DNA of 64,000 nt from Pyropia yezoensis (taxonomy: Eukaryota; Rhodophyta; Bangiophyceae; Bangiales; Bangiaceae), in assembly GCA_009829735.1 (NCBI GenBank), contig CM020620.1, positions 28,304,951-28,368,950 of the forward strand. Direction: 5' to 3'. Numbering within the stretch: position 1 is the stretch's first letter; each line of letters starts with the position of its first letter. The notes beneath the pieces were generated by a model. It worked only from the letters and a program-made list of their open reading frames with translations, was not told the origin of the DNA and ran no database searches. Made by a program: the position numbers and the translations under genes. Positions 39,679 to 51,257 of this stretch are shown one piece after another.

Positions 39679-42427
39679 CCGCTGGAGCTGGTTGTCCGAA
39701 GCTCACAGCAGCAGCCTCGGCCAAGTGGGTCCAGAGGACGAATCAACCCGGTCGCGTACTGCGCCGACCCGAAGGGGTCCGCCCTACTGGGGTAGGACTG
39801 CCTGAGAGCGTTAACCCACCTCGGGTCATCGCTGTGCTGACACGAGAGAACTTCCAGGTGGCCGGCCGGGTGCAACTAGCCCAAGGCCGTTGGTGTTGCG
39901 CCCGTATAGTACAGGAACCTGTCTTAGGCGCATCTCTGATTCACAAGTCGCTGATACCCAAGGTAGTAGATCTCCAACGTTGGAGGTCCGGGGCTAACTA
40001 TATGAGCGACATCAATGGCTGAATACTGCCCATCGTTGGTGCTGTAACCCTGCCAACTAGGCTGGGGGCCCATGAGGTCGGCGTGACCTATGGTGTGGTT
40101 GAGAGCATGTCGGTGCCCCTGCTTCTGGGCAGCCCGTATGTGGTGACTCAGGTGCCTTTGATTTGTGGCCCTGAATACTGGGTTAAGTTGATGAATTGGG
40201 AAACTATCCCCGTCCTTGGTAAGGGGAAGTCTGTGGCACCTGTGACAGTATCACAGTGAAAGCCTGTCTTTTCTGTGAGAGAAGGGTTTACTGCTACCTT
40301 GCGTCTGGCCCGCGAGGTCACGTTGCCTCGCAACTAGGTGGCACACGTTGACGTGGTAACTGATTACACGGGGAATGGGTTGGTGCACCCTAACCCCCGT
40401 ATTTCTCGTAAGCACCAAGTGCACATTGCCCTTGGGACGATGGACTCCTCAGCAGGGGTCCGGTGGAAGGTCCAGGTGATGAATCTGAGCTCTTCACCCA
40501 AGTACTTCAAGTCGGGAGCCAAGTTTGGCTATGTCGACGAGTACCAGGGTTCGGTGATTGCGGCCAACCTAAACTCGTGAGTGACCGGCGGCAAAAAGCC
40601 CGCGAAGGAGAAGGACAAAGCGAAGTCGGCACCCCTTCCTCGACCCCATGTGGATATGGAAAATGTTCCGCCCAAGCTGCGGGTTCAAGCTGAACGCCTC
40701 TTGGACCAATATCACAAGTTGTGGGATGGTCAATTGGGACTCATAAAGGCCACAGAACACCGGACCAAGTTGAAGCCCGGTGCACCCCCTAAGCGCCAAC
40801 AACCGTACAGGGGAGGGCCCCGTTCAAGGGCCCTCGTTCAGGAGCAAGTCGCCGCATGGAGGCCCTCGGTGTGATCGAGGCCAGCAACGCCGAGTGGGCG
40901 AGCCCAGTCGTGATCGTTCCCAAACCGGATGGGACATTACGGTTCTGTATTGACTACCGTAAGCTCAACAAGAGCACGGTGAAGGATATTCATCCTCTTC
41001 CCAGGATGGATGACTGTCTGGACTCACTGGGGGAGGCAAAAGTGTTCTCCGCCCTAGACTGCAACGCGGGGTATTGGCAAATTTCCATTGCCCGAGGGGA
41101 CAGGCATAAAACTACCTTTATTTGTCACTGTGGTACCTACCAGTGCAAGCGGTTCCCGTTTGGGCTGTGCAACGCGCCGGCAACTTTCCAGCGCGCCATG
41201 GACATGACTCTGGCCAGAGTACGGTGGCAGATCTGTCTTGTATACCTAGACGATATCATCGTGTTCTCCCGAAATGCGGAAGAGCACATTGACTATCTTG
41301 GTCAGGTGCTCACGCTACTTGCTGACGGCGGTGTGTCGCTGAAGGCAAGCAAGTGCCACTTCTTCACTCAAGAGGTGGAGTACTTGGGACTTGTTGTCCG
41401 TCCGCGGCGCCTCAGTGTCAACGAGAATAATCTGAGGGCTAATCGTAAGGCGCAGTACCCGCGGACACAAACCCAGATCAGGAGCTTCCTCGGGATGTTT
41501 AACGTGTACCGACGTTTCACCAAGGGCTTCGACAAGGTGGCGCAGCCGCTGAACGAGCTAGACAGCTCGACGCCTCAAAAGAATCTGCCTCCATCATGTC
41601 GGGTGAAGCAGCAGTCCTTCGAGACCCTTCGGGACCAGTTGCTGAACCCTCCCATTTTGGCTATTCCCAGGTTGGTAGGCCACTATGTCCTCAGCGTGGA
41701 TGCTAGTTACGACCTACTTGGTTGTGCGCTGCTACAGCAACAGCCGGACAATGATTACGTGCCGGTAGGATACTTCAGCAAGGGGCTGAACTCGGCCGAG
41801 CGAAACTATGGAGTCACCGAGTTGGAGGGACTCGCAGTGGTGTGGGCGGTGACGTCACTTCGTCACAACTTTAAGGGTGAGAAGTTCCTCATCCGTTGTC
41901 ACCACCGCGCGTTGGAGTTCATCTTCAAGACGGATTGCACGAACACACGCCTCAACAGGTGGAGGGTGCGACTGGCACCCTTCAACTTTGAAATTGAGTA
42001 CCGCCCCGGCCGGCAACATGCCTTGGCCGAAGGTCTGTCTCGGGTACCTACCGAGGGGCTAGACACTCACCCAATCGATGAGGACATCCCCATCGTGGGA
42101 GTAGTCACGCGCTTGGTTCAGGCGTTGGACCCCGAGGCGCCAGGGAGCAAGAACTACTTGCCTCTGTCGGTGGACATAGTCGTGAACGCCCAGGCCGAAG
42201 ATCCCTTCTGCAAATCGCAGAGGGATGCGCTTGATGTAGCGGCGAAGACACAGTTTTTCTTGGGAGACGATGGCCTCCTCTTGAAGCGGGGGGCAATCCA
42301 GGGGACTGAACAACTTGTTGTCCCCGCATCCCTCAAGGATAATATCCTTGAGCGGGAGCACAAGGCTCCCACAGGTGGACATCTGGGGTCTAGTAAACTC
42401 TACATGACCCTGAGGACCCGGTATTAC
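39679..42427 (+). pseudogene. pol: C1 pol, protease to start of integrase, decayed
   Basis: Collinear with C2 pol. The protease active site, LDTGSGASLI in C2, reads VQEPVLGASLI here (about 39908-39940), so the catalytic Asp is lost. Stops follow at about 40020 and 40258, among others. RT and RNase H lie in one open stretch from 40856 (MEALGVIEASN), with YLDD at 41243-41254 intact, RNase H near 41690-41900 and the start of the integrase zinc region (GGHLGSSKLYMTLRTRYY). Reverse element A3 interrupts after codons Tyr-Tyr at 42427. RT is better preserved than in C2 although the rest is worse. Confidence 0.85.
42423..42427. repeat. TSD ATTAC of A3 (partner 57820-57824)
   Basis: ATTAC on both sides of A3. 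Rejoining gives R-Y-Y-W-P-S-M, exactly the C integrase reading frame. Confidence 0.92.
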
Positions 42428-42789
42428 TGTAGCACAATAGGGATCCGGTGCACGCCCACTCTCAGGGAACACTCACCAAGGGGGATCGGCACCAACGTTA
42501 CCGGGAGGCCAAGGTTGCTGTTCTTAAAGCGCAAGCCACGGGACCAAGATGGGAGCCCAAATGGGAGGGGTTTGTTGTTCTACCATGGCCCGCGGTGGAT
42601 TCGCCGCCGGCCCCCCCGTTATAAACCCTCGGAGACACTACTAACTACCCTCAACCCCAAGTTGCAAGTCCCTCTGGTCATACGTAACTTATAGATACCG
42701 TCATCAATACGGACTCTCATATTGAAAGTTAAGGGTTAGAAGTAGTCCCCCTATTAAAGGGTCACAATACGGTCATCCATATTGCTACA
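42428..42789 (-). repeat. A3 3' LTR (reverse)
   Basis: 362 bp, TGTAGCACAATAGG to CATATTGCTACA on the plus strand. Same length as the LTR at 57458. Confidence 0.92.
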
Positions 42790-43375
42790 TATCCCCCCCT
42801 TAGACTCGGCCCGTCCTCGGGTCGAGTTGCATTCGGCTTTCCGGATGTAAGTGGGTCGCGCGACCGTTGACCAGTCGGGTGGGGCTTTGCGCCCTGTCGC
42901 GGCAGACACCGCTTTTCGGGGGTGTCTGAGGGGGGTGCTCCCCTTTGTGTGGTACACACACGATCCGTTTTCCGGACCGTTGAATTTCCGATGCGGGTTT
43001 TCGTGTCACGACCCCCTTCTCCGGGGGGTGGTGCGAGCGGATCCGCCACCAGGCATCTAGCGGTAGAAGGGGCCCCTCCAGTGTGGACGAGTGAGTGGGG
43101 GCGGGGGCTGCCCGCGTTGCGCGGGGGCGGTTGTGGGGTGACCCCCCTTGATTACCCCGTGTGAGGGCGTGGCCCTGAACCAGGTGCCTGGGTGCAGCGA
43201 CCTAGTACCTCGGTTGGCGCGGGTCGTCCCGCGTTGCCGTATCGCTCGTGCTGAGCTGTGTGGTTGTAAGTGCGGGTGCCCGCGCTTCCCTAGCTCGTCC
43301 CTGAGCATTCCCCGTACCGGGTCGAGCCGGCTGCGGCTTCTTGGCAAGGGGAACCCCTGCTACCTCTGATCCACC
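42790..43375 (+). other. A3 polypurine tract and antisense leader
   Basis: Inverted polypurine tract (TATCCCCCCCTTA, 42790-42802), then the region upstream of the antisense ORF, collinear with 25230-25813 but more diverged. Confidence 0.5.
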
Positions 43376-44853
43376 ATGTCGGACCCCCAGGTGCCCGGGG
43401 GCACGTACGACCTCCTGCTCGAGGAAAGGAGGTGATGCAGGACGACGTCCCCGTCGCTGCCACCGCTGCCGAGTGCTTCCTCGCCAGCTCTTCTGAGGAC
43501 GACGAGGATCGGGTGACCGTCCGCGTGTCGGCAGCGGGCCCGCCGGGCGGACTGTTGTCCGTCTGCAGCGACACGACGGCGCCGTCGGGGGGCGGTCAAC
43601 CGCGTGTGGCGGTTCCTGTTCCTACTCCTCCGGCGGCCCGGATGGCTCCTGTCGCCGGTGCCGGCGCGGCGCTACCTCGAGAACGTGCAGCCGCTGCTCC
43701 TGATGGTCGTGGCGGCGCCCCGGCCGGGACGGCGGGTCAACTTGGTGCGAATACCCGCCCGGTTGGTGGTCCGTCTACGGGGACCATTCAAGGGTCTTCC
43801 CCATCCGTCCCCGTTGCGCCCTCGTCGGGCCGGGGTGGTGACGACGAACGTCCCGCGGTGTCGCGGGCGACTGTCGATCAAGACGTGTCTTCCCCGATGG
43901 CGGTGGACTCCGGGAGTTATTCCGGGCGGGCGCCCGCCGTTCTTCTTCCTCCCCGCCCGCGTGCGCCTGCGGCGCCGGCCCATTTGCCGGTGGGGCTCTT
44001 CCCGGCGCCGCCGATTCTTCCTGGGCTCGCCCGGGTTGCCCCGCTGGGTGGCGGCGTCGCCTTGGTGGTGGGACACCCCCCTGTGTCGGTGTCCGACTTG
44101 GTGGCTCGGGTTCGAGGCCTCACCGTGCATGAGCCCATGGACTCCGCTGGCCGGATGCGAGTGGACTTCGACTCGCCGGGCAACCGTGGAGGTTCCTCCC
44201 GTCGTATCAAGTTGGACCCGAGTTGGGAGCGGGAGTTGGCGCGGCTGGTGAACCAGCCGAATGCGGTCCGTGTGGAGCATCATTGGATACTGAGTCAGCC
44301 GGACGACCGGGATGCCCAGCTCTGGCGCATCCGGGTCGGGCGGGGTGACGTATTCCTCAACGCCGCGTTCGGGGTATGCGCATTTCGTTGCTCCCGCGAT
44401 GCCGCGGGACATTGACTACCCGGCTAATGCTCGAGGGGTTGCGGCCACTGTGACATCTGTTGCCTTTGGGCACACCGTGCCCGATACCGGCCGGTATCCC
44501 GGGTTTGAGTACTTCCCGGGGGTATCCCCGTATCTGACGTTGACGGCGCCCTTCCCGCCCATGGCGGGGCAGAAGTCGGCGTCGAGCTGGCGACCCAACC
44601 ATGGTGTCATGGCGGATGCGTTCTGCACCGATATAACGTGTGCGTTGCAGACCGGTAACGGTCGCGCGCCGGTGTACACGCCAGTGCGCCCGCCTCTATG
44701 GCAGGAGGGGTGAAAACCCGCACCAGCTTTCCGGTTTGACACCGGCTCGTGCCTCCGATACTTCGGGAGTGTGTTGGCCTCTCGGCCTGTCCACCCGTTG
44801 CAGGGGACCTTCACTCTCGAGGGTACCCTCGAGCAGGCTTTCTCCTTCCTGTT
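43376..44853 (+). pseudogene. A3 antisense ORF, truncated and frameshifted
   Basis: Same protein as the A1 and A2 antisense ORFs, here on the plus strand because A3 is inverted. ATG at 43376 (MSDPQVPGG) agrees with the chosen start. A small deletion near 43427 shifts the frame within the acidic stretch; an open frame resumes at 43432 and runs to 44415, then another frameshift, and TGA replaces TGG at about 44711. C2 cuts it at 44853, 40 to 50 codons before the LFHLP block. Confidence 0.75.
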
Positions 44854-45322
44854 TGTGGCAGTATTGACCCCCAGGTAGGGGGGCAACACGTGCCATGCAA
44901 GGGGCGGCAGGCCACTAGCATGATCCGATCCTCCCCCTGCTTTTGGGTCCATATTCCCTAAGTTTGGAATAGTTAGCTTAGTAGTAAATCCAACACGGAT
45001 TTGAGGGTTTTCTGCATTTATCGTCTTGAATTTTCGTGTGGCCCGGTGGGCAGGTGCTGGGGTGGGAGATTCTGAGTGGCGAGATTCTGAGAGGACCCTG
45101 GGGGGATAAGGGGAGGGACAGCGGGGCTTAGCCCTGCGTCCCCGTCCCGACCAAGAAACTGTTGGACCACACACCATCCTCTTGCTTGTCCGTGGGGGGT
45201 TTGCCCCACAACAGGGACAGAGTGTGTGCGACTTGCACTTCTTCCGGTTCCCCCGACACGGGAGGCAGCCCTTGCACACCGCCCCAACTTGGGTGCCGTG
45301 TGTGCATGTGGTTTTTGCCACA
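44854..45322 (+). repeat. C2 5' LTR
   Basis: 469 bp, TGTGGCAGTATTG to TTTTTGCCACA (7-bp inverted ends). Primer site TGGTGGAGCAGCAAGGGA at 45325-45342. Confidence 0.92.
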
Positions 45323-45441
45323 TTTGGTGGAGCAGCAAGGGACAAAGGTAAACTTTACCTTCGGGTGCACCCGGGTGTAGGGGGCCCTCTGTCTCAGAGG
45401 AACGGTGGACTTGGACCGTGTAATACGGATCGTTAGCCAAC

Positions 45442-47388
45442 ATGGCTAGCTCGGACCCCCCGTCGTCCGGGGAGTACACGGGTGACGCACGTACTTCAGT
45501 GCCTTTGAATACTGGTGAGACACAGGTAGGTGTACCTGGGGTCGCAGAGGGACTGGAGGTCCCTCAAGCCAGCAGGACTGGAAGTACGGGCGGGCAACAG
45601 GTCACCCCGACTCAGTCGGGAGTTCATTCGGGTGACACTTCTGATGTGGGTGGGCCGAAGTCTGGCCACCGTGTGGTATACTCAACGGGAACGTCCCAAG
45701 GGGTGAGGACTGTCCCCGCGGGTTCCACTCGGGTTGGAGCCAACTTTGGCTTGGAGCCGTCGCCAAATAGGCTTTCGGAGGGCGGCGGACCTCCGTTGGT
45801 CGGCGATGGGCTCGCGCCCATGCCCCCGGTTGAGACCCCTGAGGAATGTGGTTACCCCTCAGGTGGACTCCCGGAGGCGGACCGAGACTCAACTGGAGTC
45901 GTCAATCCACTCCTCGCGGAAACTGTCCGTCGGGAGGCGACCAATGTGATGCGGCAGACTTTGCCGGACCTGGTGGTCACGATGATGAATACTATTCTGA
46001 ATCAAATTGTGGCGAGCTTGCCAGATGGCCTTAATGTCCAGACCGGACTGGGGCTTTCGACCCCGCAGGCGCAGAGGGAATCTCCCTTGACGCCTATTCC
46101 GGGTCGCCCCGAACACGGGGGGACCCTTGCGACTCCCAACGGGGGAGCCACACCATTCTCGGTGGGGCGTCCTCCCTTCACGGGGGAGTTCCCCTCGGAA
46201 ACGCCGGCGGCTACACCAAGCTCGCCGTACCAGACTACAGGCGCTGAGGGTCAACTTACCCCAGTGCCACAGCAGCTGTTCCCTCAACGTGAGGTGCCGC
46301 CCAAGATCCAGGTAGCCAACCCGGTCTACCAGAGGATCTTTGACTGTGAGACCTACGCCCTCCACAACAAGTCGGTGGCGTACGGTCCTGACCAGGCCCG
46401 AGCCATGGGCCGTGCCAAGAAGAATGCACTTCATTCTCTTAGGCACAAAGCGGAGTGGGATGGAACTCCCCCCCTCCGTGTCTTTGAGTTTCTACGTCGC
46501 TTCACAAAAGCCTGTGACGACAGTGCCGTAAGTGAAGGCATGGCTTTTTACATGCTAAATGAGTTTACGAAGGGCGACCTACGGACAGAACTTATGTCCG
46601 TCATGCCCAGCTCCTCAAGTGGAGGCGCTGGGGAGGTGACGTTCCATTTGGAGCTCGTCAACTGGTTGTTGAGGGCCATGGTTGATGAAGCGGCGTTGGA
46701 TTCTCAAGTCGAGGAGTTTACGCAAGCCCATCAGGAATAGACTGAGGACGAGTTGTCCTTTGCGGAGCGCGTCCGTAAGCTCAACAATCTTTGTGGGTTT
46801 CTTCATCCACAAGCTGTGGTGAAGAGTCGGTTTGTGGAGGGACTCCACTGGTCAGTCCGGATGGAGACCCGGGAGCATAACACTGCCCGGGCGACCCTGG
46901 CCGAGTTGGCTAGATTCGCCTACCGCAGAGGTGAGGCCTACCGCAAGTTGCGGGAGGAACAACGCCAGGAGCGTCAGGCCGAGTTGGCCAAAGAACGTGC
47001 GGAGGCGCGCCAGGCCAGAGAGTCGCGAAAGGCACGCCGAGTCCGCAAGGAGAGGGTGGTAGCTGCCGTGGAAACTTCCCAGGGTATCTCTTCGTCTTCC
47101 GCAGTCGGGAAGACCCCTCCCGGAACTGACAATCGGTGTTGGAACTGCAACTCCGATGGACACTGGGCATGTGATTGGCCTATGTTGAGTAAACGCATCC
47201 AACAACTTGTTAGGAATGCGAGTAAGAAGTCGGCTACGAACGAAGTACATTCCCGCCGCGAGGGTGGGTCTTGACAGGTCGTCGCGGTCGCCACACCCTC
47301 GGCGGAGGAGGCGGACACGTCGTCCTCGGACTCGTCGTCTTCCTCCCCGCCCTCAGATTCGGACGCCAAGTCGGCGGGAAACGAATGA
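45442..47388 (+). pseudogene. gag: C2 gag with two nonsense codons
   Basis: One frame of about 649 codons from ATG 45442 (MASSDPPSSGEYTGDAR) to TGA 47386-47388, broken only by TAG at 46738 (GAG in C1) and TGA at 47272 (near a Trp codon in C1). It contains a Pro/Gly/Thr-rich N-terminus, a gag domain around 46300-46900 and a charged coiled-coil-like basic stretch (AELAKERAEARQARESRKARR). In the knuckle CWNCNSDGHWACDW the fourth ligand Cys has become Trp, with a new Cys two residues earlier. It ends GGA-AAC-GAA-TGA with pol ATG overlapping the stop (ATGA, 47385-47388). Confidence 0.88.
47376..47382 (+). promoter_or_regulatory. GGGAAAC slippery heptamer, gag-pol junction of C2
   Basis: G-GGA-AAC in gag phase, one sense codon before the stop; the -1 frame is open before and after and leads into protease. 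Reinitiation at the overlapping ATGA is the alternative. Confidence 0.65.
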
Positions 47389-50300
47389 CCGTTGGAGCTG
47401 GTCGTCCTAAGCTCACAACGGCAGCCTCGGCCAAGTGGGCCAAGAGGACGAACCAACCGTGCCGGATTCTGCGGCGACCTAAGGGAGTCCGCCCACCTCG
47501 TGTAGGACTCCCCAAGAACGTAAACCCACGTCGGGTCATCGCGGTGCTGACGGGTGAGAACTTCCAGGTGGCTGGACGGGTGCAACTTGCCCCCGGCCGC
47601 GCCTGTTGCGCCCGTATCGTACTTGATACCGGGTCGGGAGCCTCCTTGATACGCAAGTCGCTATTACCAAAGGAGGTGAAGCTCCAACGCTGGAGGTCCA
47701 AAGCTGACCATGTGATCGATATCAATGGTGGGGTACTTCCCAACGTTGGTGCCGTGACCCTACCAACTAGGTTGGGGACCCATGAGGTCGACGTGACCAA
47801 TGGTGTAGTTGAGAACATATCGGTACCCCTGCTTCTGGGTACCCCTTATGTTGTTACACAAGTGCCTTTGATTTGTGGCCCGGAGTACTGGGTCAAGTTG
47901 ATGAATGGGGAAACTATCCCCATCCTTGGTAAGGGAAAGTCTGTGGCTCCTGTGACAGTCTCACACTCGAAGCCTGTTTGTTCTGTGAGATAAGGGTTTA
48001 CTGCTACACTGCGTTTAGCCCGTAAAGTCACGTGGCCCCCCAACTCGGTGGCGCACGTTGACGTTGTAACTGATTATACGGGGAACGGGTTGGTGCACCC
48101 TTACCCCCGTCTTGCTCGCAAGCACCAAGTGCATGTTGCCCGTGGCACGATGGACTCCAAAGCCGGAGTCCCGTGGAGGATACAGGTGATGATCCTGAGC
48201 TCGTCGCCCTCAACGCCGGCGCAAGTAGCGACCCGAAGTCCGGAACAGAGAAGCATCAAGCCAAGTCGGCCGCCTCTCCTCGGCCCCATGTGAACATGAA
48301 GGGTGTCCCCCCCAGGTTGAGGGTTCAAGTTGAACGCCTCTTGGACCAATATCACAAGTTGTGGTATGGTCAATTGGGACTCATGAGAGCCACCCAACAC
48401 CAGATCGAGTTGAAGCCCGGTGCACCCCCTATACGCACACAACCGTATAGGGGAGGGCCCCGTTCAAGGGCCCTCGTCAAGGAGCAAGTTGCTCGCATGG
48501 AGGCCCTCGATGTGATCGAGGCCAGCAACGCCGAGTGGGCGAGTCCGGTGGTTATCGTCCCCAAAGTTGATGGGACCCCCCGGTTCTGTATCGACTACCG
48601 TAAGCTCAACGAGAGCACGGTGAAGGACAGTTATCCCCTACCTAGGATGGACGACTGTCTGGACTCTCTGGGGGAGGCGAACGTGTTCTCTACCCTGGAC
48701 TGTAACGCGGGGTACTGGCAAATTCCCATTGCCCCGGAGGACAGGCATAAAACTACCTTTACCTGTCACTGTGGTACCTACCAGTGCAAGCGTCTACCGT
48801 TTGGTCTGTGTAACGCGCAGGCAACTTTCCAGCGCGCTATGGGCATGATTCTGGGCGGAGTACGGTGGCAGATCTGTCTTGTGTTGTCCGTCCGGGGCGT
48901 CTCAGTGTCAACGAGAAAAGTTGAGGGCCATCCGCAAGGCTCAGTACCCCCGGACCCAGACCCAGATGAGGAGCTTCCTCGGGATGTGTAACGTGTACCG
49001 ACGTTTCACCAAGGGCTTCGCCAAGGTGGCGAAGCCGTTGAATGAGCTAGTGAGCTCAACGCTACCGAAGAACCTGCCTCCCCCAAGTCGGGTGGAGCAG
49101 GAATCCTTCGAGACTCTTCGGGACCTTCTGCTGACGCCCCCCATCTTGGCTATTCCCAGGATGGGAGGCCACTACATCCTGGATGTGGACGCTAGCTACG
49201 ACCAACTTGGTTGTGTGTTGCTTCACCAGCAGCCGGACAAGGAGTACTTGCCGGTGGGATACTTCAGTATGGGGCTGAACTCGGCCGAGAAGAACTACGG
49301 AGTCACCGAGTTGGAAGGACTCGCAGTGGTGTGGGCGGTGACGTCACTTCGTCACTACCTGGAGCGTGAGAAGTTCCTCATCCGCTGTGACCACCGCGCG
49401 TTGCAGTTCATCTTCAAGACGGACTGTACGAACACTCGCCTCAACCGGTGGAGGGTGCGACTGGCACCCTTCAACTTTGATATTGACTACCGACCTGGCA
49501 GGCAACAAGCCCTTGCCGACGGCCTCTCTCGGGTACCTACCGAGGGGCTGGACACTAACCCAGTCGATGAGGACATCCCCATCGTGGGGGTAGTCACGCG
49601 CTCGGGTCAGGCGTTGAACCCCGAGGCGCCAGGGAACAAGAAGTACTTGCCCCTGTCCCTGGACGAGGTGGTGAAGGCCCAGGCCGAGGATCCCTTCTGC
49701 AAGTCGCAGAGGGATACACTGGATACGGTGGCGGAGACGCGGTTCTTCATCGGAGACGATGGCCTTCTCTTGAGGAGGGCGGTGATTCAGGGGACTGAAC
49801 AACTTGTCGTCCCCGCATCCCTCAAGGACAGTAGTCTTGAGAGGGAGCACAACGCTCTCTCGGGAGGACACCTGGGGTCTAGTAAACTGTACCAGACCCT
49901 GAGGACCAGGTGCTACTGGCCATCCATGGTGGTGGACATCTACAGTTGGGTGGCTGCCTGCACAAGTTGTGCGCAGAATCGTCTGATTGAACGGCGGCCT
50001 AGTACGGCTATGCTATTGTTCTCGGCGAAGGAGCCCTTCGCCGCGTTGGCGATGGACATCCTTGGGCCACTGCCAGTGACCGAGGAGTGCAACCAGTGCC
50101 TCCTGGTCATCTGTGACCGCTTCACGAAACTTACGCGAGCGATCCCACTGGCAGAGATCACGGCCATGTCGGTCGTGTCAGCCTTCCTAGATCACTGGGT
50201 TGCCGCGTATGGCATCCCAGATAGTACACTATCGGACAATGGACCGCAACTTGCGTCTGTACTGTATCAGGGAGTGCTGGATATGTTGGGGGTGCGGGCA

Positions 50301-51146
50301 AACTATGCCACCCCCTACCACCCACAAACCAATGGGCAGGTGGAGCGCTTCAACAAAACTATTGTTAGGCAGCTGCGCCACTATGTGAGTGAGCACGCGA
50401 AAACGTGGGACCGATACATTTCTATCCTTACTACTGCCTACAATTCGCAGGTTCACTCATCTACCGGGGAAGTACCCCTCGCTTTTGTGACCCCCCGTCG
50501 TGTGCGGTCTATTGCCGTGCGGCGGTCACTCCCAACTAGGGAGGATAGTGGCAGGACGCCTACTCCTACTGAGAGTAAGGCGGAGTTCGCTGCTAGGCTG
50601 GAACACCTCATCCCTAAAGTCAGCGCTGAGATGGACAAAGCACAAAAGCGCTACAAGGGTACCTTTGACAAGCAGGTGCGCAATGCCAAGCATGTCCCCG
50701 AACAGGGTGACTGGGTGCTGGTTCACTCACACACCCCAACTGGGGGTAAGTTGGTATTCCAGACGAAGGGGCCGTACCAGGTCCTTCGTACTGATGGGCG
50801 GCGCTTCACCATCGAAAGTGACGATGGGGTCCGCACAGTGAACGGACAGGACGTGGTCAAAGTTGCACCACCGCCTGCAGGCGACCCAGCTTGGGCGCGT
50901 TCTTTGGAAGCGTGGCGCCTCCCCTCACTGCCTGCGGCCAAACAGGGCCCGCAGGAGTACGTGTTCGATAAGTTCATCGACCACGGCTGGGATGAGGACA
51001 CTGACCGCCTCATATTGAGGGTGCGTTGGTTTGGCTACAAAGCCAAGGATGATACGTGGGAGTATGTGGAGGACCTTCCCGCTGAGAAGGTCCGGGCGTA
51101 CTGTGCCCGGAATGAGATAGACCCTAACAGCCCTCCCTCAACGTGA
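47385..51146 (+). pseudogene. pol: C2 pol, RT active site deleted
   Basis: Protease with intact LDTGSGASLI near 47622. TAA at 47991 (GAA in C1), then a deletion and frameshift near 48205. RT is open from 48173 (RFCIDYRKLN, CNAGYWQIPI) but just after WQICLV about 151 bases are missing relative to C1, removing YLDD and shifting the frame at about 48883. The next frame is open from there to 51146: RNase H (DVDASYDQLGC), integrase with HHCC region and DDE (AMDILGPLPV, LSDNGPQLAS, QTNGQVERFNK) and a C-terminal chromodomain (YVFDKFIDHGW, LILRVRWFGY, TWEYVEDLP). The deletion ends share CTTGT, suggesting slippage or end joining. The following 111 bases to the antisense ORF show nothing. Confidence 0.88.
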
Positions 51147-51257
51147 GGGAAGGCCGAGCAACAGTGCCAAGAGAGTGCTTCAAGTCGAAGTGGTACGCAG
51201 AGTGGCTTTTAACTACAGCCCTAACCCTCACACTCTCACAACAAAGGCAGCTGCCAA

